Source of the DNA: Plastoroseomonas hellenica
GTDB taxonomy: Bacteria; Pseudomonadota; Alphaproteobacteria; Acetobacterales; Acetobacteraceae
Assembly (NCBI RefSeq): GCF_018129085.1
Contig: NZ_JAAGBB010000034.1
Location: 1-64,000 of the forward strand
Reading direction: 5' to 3'
DNA: 64,000 bases
A program made the position numbers and the translations under genes. Below are positions 17,396-24,903 of the stretch, one piece after another. The notes under the pieces are model-generated. The model had not been told where the DNA came from. It ran no database searches and saw nothing but the letters and a program-made list of their open reading frames with translations. Position 1 is the first letter of the stretch, and every line of letters begins with the position of its first letter.

Positions 17396-18268
17396 CTAGC
17401 CCCGCCTGAGCCGTGAAGGCGCGACGCCTGTCGCGCGCCGGAACAGGCGCGCGAAATGGCTGGGGCTGGCGAAGCCGACGCGGAGCGCGAGTTCGGCGAC
17501 GGACAGCGGCTCGGTCGCCGCGATGCCGATCGCGCGGCGAATGCGCGCCTCCGTCACATGGGCGAGCGGGGTCTTGCCGGTGGTCGCACGGAAGGCCCGA
17601 TGGAAATGCCCAGCCGAGAGCCCGATCGCCGCGGCGAGCTCCGCGATCCGAATCTCCTCCCCGAGCCGCGCTTCCACCAGCGCTTCGATGCGCCGGAGCT
17701 GCCAGGGCGCCAGCTTCGCGGCCGGCGCGGGCGTCGCTGGCCGGCCGAAGCGCCGCGCCAGGTAGCGCGCGGCGGCGATACCCATGCTGTCGGCATAGAG
17801 CGGATCGAGCGTGCCGTCTTCGTCCAGGTGCCGGCGGAACTCGCCCACGAGGCCCGCGAGGAAGCCATCCTCGACATTGGTGAAGGCCGCGATCGCGAGC
17901 GGTCCGCGCGCATCCGCGCCGAGGATCGCGTCCATCGCTTCCGGCCGGAAGGCGATCGACGCCCATTCGGAGCGCACGCCGTGCATCCGGAGATGCCGCC
18001 CGCAATGCGCCGGCACGAAGGAGACGGCGCCGGCGCGATCGGCGCCGTCATAGCGGTGGCCGCATTCCGTCGTCACCTCCAGCCGGCGGGCGCCGCCGCG
18101 GAGCGTTACCAGCAGCAGGTGCTGGGGCGTCCGCATCCGGCCTTCGACGAGCGCGGCGAAGGGGCGCCGGGCGGTGTCGAAAATGCCCATGCCCCAGGCG
18201 GCGCTGCGCCAGGCTTCGGAGCGTGGCTCCAGCATGCGGACGTAACCAGCCTCGGGTCCTGGATCCAT
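17396..18268 (-). CDS. AraC-family transcriptional regulator
   Basis: A 290-residue regulator with the paired AraC helix-turn-helix motifs at the C-terminus (residues about 190-288): IRIAELAAAIGLSAGHFHRAFRATTGKTPLAHV (read as two adjoining halves) and LSVAELALRVGFASPSHFARLFRRATGVAPSRLRR. The N-terminal half is a diverged ligand-binding domain with no strong similarity that I recognise. ATG 18266-18268 is preceded by GAGGGG. It is divergent from the aldo/keto reductase and molybdenum oxidoreductase genes across 165 bases and is the obvious candidate regulator for them. Its 3' end faces the cyclase gene; a short 6-bp-stem hairpin at 17381-17396 lies between the two. Confidence 0.9.
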   Translation of the reverse strand: MDPGPEAGYVRMLEPRSEAWRSAAWGMGIFDTARRPFAALVEGRMRTPQHLLLVTLRGGARRLEVTTECGHRYDGADRAGAVSFVPAHCGRHLRMHGVRSEWASIAFRPEAMDAILGADARGPLAIAAFTNVEDGFLAGLVGEFRRHLDEDGTLDPLYADSMGIAAARYLARRFGRPATPAPAAKLAPWQLRRIEALVEARLGEEIRIAELAAAIGLSAGHFHRAFRATTGKTPLAHVTEARIRRAIGIAATEPLSVAELALRVGFASPSHFARLFRRATGVAPSRLRRG

Positions 18269-18433
18269 GGCTTCCCCTCGATCCCAGCATATCGGGAGCG
18301 GGCTGGAGACCGGCAAGGGATGCGAGGATCGCGCGCCCCCGGTCAGGATCGCGCGCGACGCGCCGCTGTCACAGACCCAGCTCCTGGCCACCCGCCGGCG
18401 ATGCGCGCGGCAGGCATGGTCAGGAGCAGAGCA

Positions 18434-19540
18434 ATGCCGAATTCACAGAACACAGGAAGCCCCACGCGCCGCGGCATCGTCGGCACCGGGCTCGGCCTCG
18501 GGGCCGCCGGCCTCCTCGCGCAGGCCGCGCCGCCCGGCGCCACGCCGGCGCAGGCCCAGGCACCAGGCGGTGCCCGGCCCGCAGCACCGCCGCCCGCGGC
18601 CGATGTCATCACGCGCCGCATCCCGCGCAGCGGGGAGGTGCTGCCGGCCATCGGCCTCGGCACCTTCCTCACCTTCGACCTGCTGCCGGGACAGCCGCGC
18701 GAGCATTTCCGGGAGGTGATGCGCCTCTACTGGGAAGGCGGCGCGCGGGTGATCGACACCTCGCCGCTCTATGGCATGGCGGAGGTCAATGCCGGCACGC
18801 TCGCGGCCGCGCTCGGCATCACCGACCAGGCCTTCATGACCAACAAGCTCTGGGGCACGGGCGATTTCCTCGCTGATGCCGGCCATGCGCAGCGCAGCCT
18901 GGAGGCATCGCTGGCGCGACTCTGGCGGGAGCGGATCGACGTCATGCAGTGCCATAACCTCGTGAACATCGACATCGCGGTGCCGATGCTGCAGGCCTGG
19001 AAGCGGGAAGGGCTGACCCGTTATGCCGGCATCAGCCACCATGACTACGTCTATTTCCCGGCCATGGCCGAATGGGTCGGGCGCGGCAATCTCGACTTCG
19101 TCCAGGTCCGCTACTCGATCCTGTCGCGCCAGGCGGAGGAGACGGTGCTGCGCGCCGCCGCCGATACCGGCACCGCGGTGCTGGTCAACATGCCGCTCGA
19201 GAAGGCGCGGCTGCACCGGATCGTGGAAGGCCGGCCGCTGCCGGATTTCGCGCGCGAGTTCGGCGCCACCACCTGGGCGCAGTTCTTCCTGAAATGGGTG
19301 ATCGCGCATCCCGCCGTCACCTGCACCCTGCCGGCGACATCGAACCCCGCCCATGCGGCGGAGAATATCGCGGCCTTGCGTGGCCCGCTGCCGGATGCCG
19401 CGATGCGGGCGCGCATGGTCCGGCACATGGAGACGATCCCGGGCTTCGCGGAGCTCGAGCGCATGCCCTGGTATCCCGGCAAGCGCTATCCCGGCGTCAT
19501 CGCCCGGGCCCAGGCGGCGCTGCGCAGCCGCCTCGCGTAA
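18434..19540 (+). CDS. Tat-exported aldo/keto reductase-family protein
   Basis: A 368-residue protein with a twin-arginine signal (SPTRRGIVGTGLGLGAAGLLAQA, given here as read) followed by an Ala/Pro-rich linker to about residue 58, and an aldo/keto reductase barrel: LPAIGLGTF, RVIDTSPLYGMAEVNAG (catalytic Asp and Tyr), MTNKLWG (Lys), and MQCHN where most AKRs have a His. The NADPH-binding region near the C-terminus (TCTLPATSNPAHAAEN) is retained. Export of a folded, cofactor-loaded AKR through Tat fits a periplasmic redox role. ATG 18434 follows CAGGAGCAGA; an ATG at 18416 is possible. It precedes a two-subunit molybdenum oxidoreductase and probably shares its pathway. Confidence 0.85.
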   Translation: MPNSQNTGSPTRRGIVGTGLGLGAAGLLAQAAPPGATPAQAQAPGGARPAAPPPAADVITRRIPRSGEVLPAIGLGTFLTFDLLPGQPREHFREVMRLYWEGGARVIDTSPLYGMAEVNAGTLAAALGITDQAFMTNKLWGTGDFLADAGHAQRSLEASLARLWRERIDVMQCHNLVNIDIAVPMLQAWKREGLTRYAGISHHDYVYFPAMAEWVGRGNLDFVQVRYSILSRQAEETVLRAAADTGTAVLVNMPLEKARLHRIVEGRPLPDFAREFGATTWAQFFLKWVIAHPAVTCTLPATSNPAHAAENIAALRGPLPDAAMRARMVRHMETIPGFAELERMPWYPGKRYPGVIARAQAALRSRLA

Positions 19541-19615
19541 GCGCGACGCGGCCGCCCTGCCCATCCTGCCGATCCTGAGGCAGGATGGGTGGATAACGGG
19601 AGGGATGGGGACGCG

Positions 19616-20083
19616 ATGCTCGCCTTCACGCTGAACGGAGAGCCGGCTGAGGGCGCGCCGCCGGAAGGCGCTTCCCTGCTGCATCTGCTGCGCGGATCGC
19701 TCGGGCTGAGCGGCCCGCGCTTCGGCTGTGGGGAGGAGCAGTGCGGCGCCTGCATGGTCCTGCTGGACGGCCGCCCTGGCTATGCCTGCACCCTGCCGGC
19801 CGAAGCGGCGGCGGGCCGGGCCGTCACGACCGTGGAAGGCCTCGGCACGCCGGAAGCGCCGCATCCGCTGCAGGCAGCTTTCCTCGCAGAGCAGGCCGGG
19901 CAATGCGGCTTCTGCCTCTCCGGCATCCTGATCTCCGCCGCCGCCCTGCTGCAGGCCAACCCCGATCCGGACGAAGCCGCCATTCGGGCCGCGCTGGAGC
20001 CGCATCTCTGCCGCTGCGGCAGCCACAACCGCATCCTGCGCGCGGTGCAGCGCGCGGCGTCGATGATGAGGGCCGCGCCATGA
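19616..20083 (+). CDS. 2Fe-2S subunit of a xanthine dehydrogenase-family oxidoreductase
   Basis: A 155-residue electron-transfer subunit with two [2Fe-2S] clusters. The plant-ferredoxin-type cluster is ligated by Cys38, Cys43, Cys46 and Cys58 (FGCGEEQCGAC ... YAC); the second by Cys97, Cys100, Cys132 and Cys134 (QCGFC ... LCRCG). This is the CoxS/IorA-type small subunit. ATG 19616, after a GGGAGGGATGGGG stretch, is chosen over GTG 19589. The stop overlaps the start of the catalytic subunit gene by 4 bases (ATGA). No FAD-binding (CoxM-type) subunit is encoded, so electrons must go elsewhere, for example to a cytochrome, as in the isoquinoline oxidoreductase-type enzymes. Confidence 0.92.
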   Translation: MLAFTLNGEPAEGAPPEGASLLHLLRGSLGLSGPRFGCGEEQCGACMVLLDGRPGYACTLPAEAAAGRAVTTVEGLGTPEAPHPLQAAFLAEQAGQCGFCLSGILISAAALLQANPDPDEAAIRAALEPHLCRCGSHNRILRAVQRAASMMRAAP

Positions 20084-22227
20084 ACCTCGCTTATGTCCAG
20101 GCGACCAGCGGGGACGGCGACAAGCCGCGGCTGCCCGGCAGCCTGCATGTCAATCGCCGGCTCGACCAATGGCTCCGCATCCACGCCGAGGGCCTGGTCA
20201 CCATCACGCCCGGCAAGGTCGAGCTCGGCCAGGGCATCCTGACCGCGCTGGCGCAGATCGCCGCGGAGGAGCTCGATATCGCCTTCGCGCGCGTACGGGT
20301 GCAGGCGGCGGCGACGCCGGCGAGCCCGAATGAGGCAGTGACCTCCGGCAGCCTCTCCGTACAGGAAAGCGGGATGGCACTGCGCCATGCCTGCGCGGAG
20401 GCGCGCGCCATCCATCTCTCCGTCGCCGCGCAGCGGAGCGGCGTGAAGCTGGAGGCGATCCGCGTCGAGGACGGCAGCTTCCTCGGGCCGGAGGGGCCGA
20501 TCGGTTCCTACTGGGCGCAGGCGGATGATGCGCTGCTCGCCTGCGAGGCATCGCCCGGAAGCCGGGCCAAGCCGCCGGCGGCGCGGCGCATTGCCGGCAG
20601 CGCGGCGCCACGGCTCGACCTGCCGGACAAGGTGTTCGGCGCGGCCCGCTTCATCCAGGATTTGCGTCTGCCCGGCATGCTGCATGCGCGCATGGTGCGC
20701 CCGCCGGCGCGGCGGGCGCGGTTCACGGCACTGCGGGATGGTGCCTTGCCGGGCGATGCCCGGGTGGTGCGGGATGGCAGCTTCCTCGCCGTGCTGGCCT
20801 CAGAAGAGGCGATCGCGGAGGCAGCGGCGGCACGGGTCACGGCGCGCGCTGAATGGGACGCGGAGGACACGCTGCCGGAGAGCGCGGAGGCCTGGCTGCG
20901 CAGCGCGCCCGGCGAGGATTCGGTGGTCGTGGACCGTACGGAGGCCGCGCCGGAGGCAGCCGCGACCCTGCACGCCCGCTTCTTCCGCCCCTTCGTCGCC
21001 CATGCCTCGATCGGCACCTGCTGCGCGGTGGCGCGCTGGGAGGGCGATCAGCTCGAGGTCTGGAGCCACAGCCAGGGCATCTACAATCTCCGCGCCGATC
21101 TGGCGAAGGCGCTCCGCGTGCCGGAGACGCAGATCCTGGTCCGGCACATCGAAGGCGCCGGCTGTTATGGGCACAACGGCGCCGACGACGTGGCGCTGGA
21201 TGCGGCGCTCGCCGCGCGCGCCGCACCCGGCCTTCCCGTGCGGCTGCTCTGGAGCCGGGCGGAGGAGCTGGGCTGGGCGCCTTTCTCCTCGGCCATGCTG
21301 GTCGAGATCGAGGCGGAGACCGATGCCGCCGGCGATATCGTCGCCTGGCGCCAGCAGGTGACCAGCCAGGGCCATTCCTCCCGCCCTGGCCGCAACCCGA
21401 AGCCGACCCTGCTCGCGGTCGAGCATGTCGCAGACGCCAGCGAAATCCCGGCGGCGATCAACCCGCCGCTCGCCAGCGGTGGCGGTGCCCAGCGCAATGC
21501 GGTGCCGGCCTACCGGATCCCGCGGCTGCAGGTGGGGCTGCGGCGGATCACCGCGATGCCGGTCCGCAGCAGCGCGCTGCGCGGCCTCGGCGCGCCGACC
21601 AATGTGCTGGCGATCGAATCCGTGATGGATGAATTGGCCGCGAAGGCGGGGGCCGATCCGCTCGCCTATCGGCTGCGCCACCTGGACGACGCCCGCGGCC
21701 AGGCGGTGCTGCGTGCGGCCGCCGAGCTGGCCGGTTGGGAGACCCGCGCGAAGCGGGAAGGCATCGGCATGGGCATCGGCTATGCCCGCTACAAGAACAG
21801 CGGCGGCTGGTGCGCGGTGGTGGCCGAGGTCGCGGCCGAGGCGGAGATCGTCTGCCGCCACCTCTGGATCGCCGGCGATGTGGGGGAGGCGATCAATCCC
21901 GATGGCATCGCGAACCAGTATGAGGGTGGCGCCATCCACGGCGTCTCGATGGCGCTGAAGGAGGAGGTGCGCTTCGATCGCCGGCGGGTGACCAGCGACA
22001 CCTGGGAAGCCTATCCGATCCTGCGCTTCTCCGAGGTGCCGGCCGTGGAATTCCGGCTGCTCGCGCGGCCGGAGGAGCCGCCGCTCGGCGCCGGGGAGGC
22101 AGCGCTGGCGCCGACCATCGCCGCGATCGCCAATGCCATCCACGACGCGCTCGGCGTGCGGCCGCACCGCATGCCCTTCACCGCCGCCAATCTCGCGGCG
22201 GAGATGGATGCGGCCGGCGGCGGATGA
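20080..22227 (+). CDS. Molybdopterin-binding catalytic subunit, xanthine dehydrogenase family (IorB/aldehyde-dehydrogenase-like)
   Basis: A 715-residue molybdenum hydroxylase large subunit. Landmarks are VTITPGKVELGQGILTALAQ, AARFIQDLRLPGMLHARMVRPP, the FVAHASIGTCCAVARW substrate/cofactor block, EGAGCYGHNGADDVALDAA, RGLGAPTNVLAIESVMDELA and the GAGEAALAP motif near the C-terminus whose Glu is the expected catalytic base. Two-subunit members of this family hydroxylate N-heterocycles (isoquinoline) or oxidise aldehydes; the specific substrate is unknown. It has no obvious signal peptide at the chosen start. The upstream aldo/keto reductase has a Tat signal, so the localisation of this pair differs from it unless partners are co-exported. 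No molybdopterin maturation factor (XdhC/MobA-like) is present in the window. Confidence 0.9.
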   Translation: MNLAYVQATSGDGDKPRLPGSLHVNRRLDQWLRIHAEGLVTITPGKVELGQGILTALAQIAAEELDIAFARVRVQAAATPASPNEAVTSGSLSVQESGMALRHACAEARAIHLSVAAQRSGVKLEAIRVEDGSFLGPEGPIGSYWAQADDALLACEASPGSRAKPPAARRIAGSAAPRLDLPDKVFGAARFIQDLRLPGMLHARMVRPPARRARFTALRDGALPGDARVVRDGSFLAVLASEEAIAEAAAARVTARAEWDAEDTLPESAEAWLRSAPGEDSVVVDRTEAAPEAAATLHARFFRPFVAHASIGTCCAVARWEGDQLEVWSHSQGIYNLRADLAKALRVPETQILVRHIEGAGCYGHNGADDVALDAALAARAAPGLPVRLLWSRAEELGWAPFSSAMLVEIEAETDAAGDIVAWRQQVTSQGHSSRPGRNPKPTLLAVEHVADASEIPAAINPPLASGGGAQRNAVPAYRIPRLQVGLRRITAMPVRSSALRGLGAPTNVLAIESVMDELAAKAGADPLAYRLRHLDDARGQAVLRAAAELAGWETRAKREGIGMGIGYARYKNSGGWCAVVAEVAAEAEIVCRHLWIAGDVGEAINPDGIANQYEGGAIHGVSMALKEEVRFDRRRVTSDTWEAYPILRFSEVPAVEFRLLARPEEPPLGAGEAALAPTIAAIANAIHDALGVRPHRMPFTAANLAAEMDAAGGG

Positions 22228-22412
22228 CGTCACGCCGCTGACGCCGTTCGGTCGCATGCTTGTGATGCGGTCGGCACCTCCTGTGCCGCACCGCTGCGAT
22301 GCGCGCGCGCCGGGTCTCTCAGAACCGACACATATCTGTAAAACGTGCGAAGCCGTAACGGATTAGGGTCCGTCCGCCGGTGTCCTGCCGGTTGCCGCGT
22401 CGGAGCCTGAGG

Positions 22413-24509
22413 ATGAACGCCTACGACCAATCGGAGCGGCTGCTGCGCATCGATACCCCGCTCGGCGACAGCAAGGCGTTGCTCATCGAGCTCGATGGCG
22501 AGGACGCGATCTCCCGCCCCTTCCTGTTCCGCATCGCCTTCGCCACCCGCGAGCCGGAAGCCAAGGTCCGCAAGCTGCTCGGCAAGCCCGTCACGCTCTG
22601 GGTCGGCGCCAACTCGGAACCCGGCCATCGCCCGGTCCATGGCCATGTCCGCCGCCTGACCCGCCGCCATTCCGGCCGCCTCGACACCCATCTCTGGCAG
22701 GCGGAGGTCGTCCCCGCCCTCTGGTTCCTCTCCCAGAAGGCCGATTGCCGCATCTTCCAGTCCATGACCGTGCCCCAGGTGCTGGACAAGGTCTTCCAGA
22801 TCCATGGCCTTACCGCCGTCGAGCAGCGCGGCCTGACCGGCAGCTACCCCAAGCTCGACTACTGCGTGCAGTACCGGGAAACCGCGCTCGACTTCGTCTC
22901 CCGCCTCATGGAGGAGGTCGGCCTCTTCTACTGGCATGAGCACAAGGACGGCCAGCACACGCTGGTCATCGCGGACCAGAACCAGCGCGCGCCGAAGCTG
23001 GTGCCGGAGACCATCACCTATGGTGGGCTGTCGACCGAGGAGAAGCTCACCTGGTTCGAGCAGGACCTGGAATTCCGCACCGGCACCTGGGCAATGCGCG
23101 ATTACAACTTCGAGACGCCGACCACGAATATGGGCGCGAACAAGCCGACCCATCTCGACGTCTCCCGGATGAAGGACCACGAGGTCTTCGACTATCCGGG
23201 CCGCTACACCAATCCCGGCGAAGGCGGCACCGTCACCCGCCTGCGCATCGAGCAGGAGGAAGCGCGGCACCGCATCATGCGCGGCGGCGGCGACACCAAG
23301 ACCATGACTGCCGGCTACCGCGTGACGATCGACGACCAGGACGGCGTCGGGGCCGAGCTCTGCCTGATCACGGAGGTTCGGCATACGGCGCGCGACACCT
23401 CCTTCTGGGCATCGGACGAGGATGCGGAGGGCAGCCGCTACGGCAATGAGTTCGCGGCGATCCCGGCGAGCGTGCCGTATCGCCCGGCGCGCACCACGCC
23501 CCGCCCCTTCGTGCGCGGGACACAGACGGCGACGGTGACCGGGCCGGCGGGCAGCGAGATCCACACGGACAAGTACGGCCGGGTGAAGCTGCGCTTCCAC
23601 TGGGACCGCAACCCGGACGGCACCGCCGACGAGCAGAGCTCCTGCTGGGTGCGGGTGTCGCAGATCTGGGCCGGTGCCAATTGGGGTGCCATGCATATCC
23701 CCCGCGTGGGGCATGAGGTGGTGGTCGATTTCCTGGAGGGAGATCCCGACCGGCCGCTGATCACCGGCCGCGTCTACAACGCCGACAACATGCCGCCCTG
23801 GGCGCTGCCGGGGAACAAGACCCAGTCCGGCATCAAGAGCAACTCCTCGCTCGGCGGCGGCGGTTCGAACGAATTCCGCTTCGAGGACAAGAAGGGCTCC
23901 GAGCAGATCTACCTGCATGCGCAGAAGGACCTCGACAGCATCGTCGAGAACAACGAGACGCGGCACGTCAAGAAGAACCGCACGACGACGATCGACGGCA
24001 ACGAGACGCTGTTCGTCAACGGCGCCCTGCGGAAGACCGTCGTCGACGCCGATTTCGACGAGACGGTCACCGGCACCGAGAAGCGCACCATCACCGGCCC
24101 GATCACCGAGAACGTCACCAACACCTACACGATGAATGTCACGGCCGGCGCGCTCAACATCACGACGCTCTCCGGCGTCAACATCAGCTCGCCGGCGGCG
24201 ATCAACATCACCAGCGGCACTGCGGTGAACATCGTCGCCCCGACCAAGACCGCGGTGGCGCCGTCCTGGTTCAAGAGCGGCTCGCATGCCGGCGACGCCT
24301 ATGGCTTCAAGCTCGGCATTGCCGGCATGAAGCTCGACCTGACCGGTCTCGCCATGGCCTTCATCGGCGTGAAGGCCGATTTCGTCGGGGTCAAGCTCGA
24401 CAACTTCATCGTCGCCGTCAAAACCGGTGCCTTCGAGTACAAGAACAAGGCGCTCAAGGCCAAAACCTATGCCTTCTCGCTCAGTACCGGCTTCACCATC
24501 GTCACCTGA
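22413..24509 (+). CDS. vgrG: Type VI secretion system spike protein VgrG
   Basis: A 698-residue T6SS tip protein. The N-terminal gp27-like region includes GHVRRLTRRHSGRLDTHLWQAEVVPALWFL (read as two parts) and CVQYRETALDFVSRLMEEVGLFYW, a near-universal VgrG motif. The gp5 OB-fold spans about residues 370-452 (GSEIHTDKYGRVKLRFHWDR, SQIWAGANWGAMHIPRVGHE, FLEGDPDRPLITGRVYN), then a beta-helical needle with NETR, NGN and TVTGTEKRTI repeats. About the last 90 residues (from SWFKSGSHAGDAYG) form an extension lacking any recognised enzymatic motif. ATG 22413 follows CTGAGG. It heads a run of six collinear genes; the structural T6SS genes are not here, so this is an orphan tip cluster. Confidence 0.95.
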   Translation: MNAYDQSERLLRIDTPLGDSKALLIELDGEDAISRPFLFRIAFATREPEAKVRKLLGKPVTLWVGANSEPGHRPVHGHVRRLTRRHSGRLDTHLWQAEVVPALWFLSQKADCRIFQSMTVPQVLDKVFQIHGLTAVEQRGLTGSYPKLDYCVQYRETALDFVSRLMEEVGLFYWHEHKDGQHTLVIADQNQRAPKLVPETITYGGLSTEEKLTWFEQDLEFRTGTWAMRDYNFETPTTNMGANKPTHLDVSRMKDHEVFDYPGRYTNPGEGGTVTRLRIEQEEARHRIMRGGGDTKTMTAGYRVTIDDQDGVGAELCLITEVRHTARDTSFWASDEDAEGSRYGNEFAAIPASVPYRPARTTPRPFVRGTQTATVTGPAGSEIHTDKYGRVKLRFHWDRNPDGTADEQSSCWVRVSQIWAGANWGAMHIPRVGHEVVVDFLEGDPDRPLITGRVYNADNMPPWALPGNKTQSGIKSNSSLGGGGSNEFRFEDKKGSEQIYLHAQKDLDSIVENNETRHVKKNRTTTIDGNETLFVNGALRKTVVDADFDETVTGTEKRTITGPITENVTNTYTMNVTAGALNITTLSGVNISSPAAINITSGTAVNIVAPTKTAVAPSWFKSGSHAGDAYGFKLGIAGMKLDLTGLAMAFIGVKADFVGVKLDNFIVAVKTGAFEYKNKALKAKTYAFSLSTGFTIVT

Positions 24510-24884
24510 ATGGCCGGTATCGAAGACATGCGCGGCCTCTGGCAACTCGGCGCCATCATTATCGTCCTGCTGGCGCTGGTGATCGGCATTCCCGCGATGG
24601 TCTGGGGCCCATCCTATCTCCGGCACCGCAGCGAGGCGCGGCTGCGCGCCGAGGGGCTGCCGGCGATGGCGACCATCCTGGCGCTGGAGGATACCGGCAA
24701 CCGCTTCAACGATCTGCCGGAGATCATCATCCGGCTGGAGGTCTCGGCGGAGGGACGCCCCGCCTGGCAGGCGGCCTTCCATCGGGTGATGGAAGTCCCG
24801 GACGTGCAGTTCTTCGTCCCCGGCCGGCGCATCCCGGTGCGCTTCGATCCGCAGCGGCCGGAGCAGGTCGCCTTCGCGCCATGA
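24510..24884 (+). CDS. Small membrane-anchored protein in the VgrG cluster
   Basis: A 124-residue protein with one predicted N-terminal membrane helix (LGAIIIVLLALVIGIPAMVW, residues about 13-32) and a soluble beta-rich domain that contains RLRAEGLPAMATILALEDTG and PGRRIPVRFDPQRPEQVAFAP. The domain has the look of DUF3592-type small barrels, where a short strand alternation ends in V-x-Y/F-x-P, but similarity is too weak for a firm call. It starts on the base after the VgrG stop codon, so it is surely co-translated. As a membrane protein inside a T6SS tip cluster it could be an immunity protein or an accessory factor; neither is demonstrated by sequence. Confidence 0.6.
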   Translation: MAGIEDMRGLWQLGAIIIVLLALVIGIPAMVWGPSYLRHRSEARLRAEGLPAMATILALEDTGNRFNDLPEIIIRLEVSAEGRPAWQAAFHRVMEVPDVQFFVPGRRIPVRFDPQRPEQVAFAP

Positions 24885-24903
24885 TCCGGGGAGTGGTTCG
24901 TCC

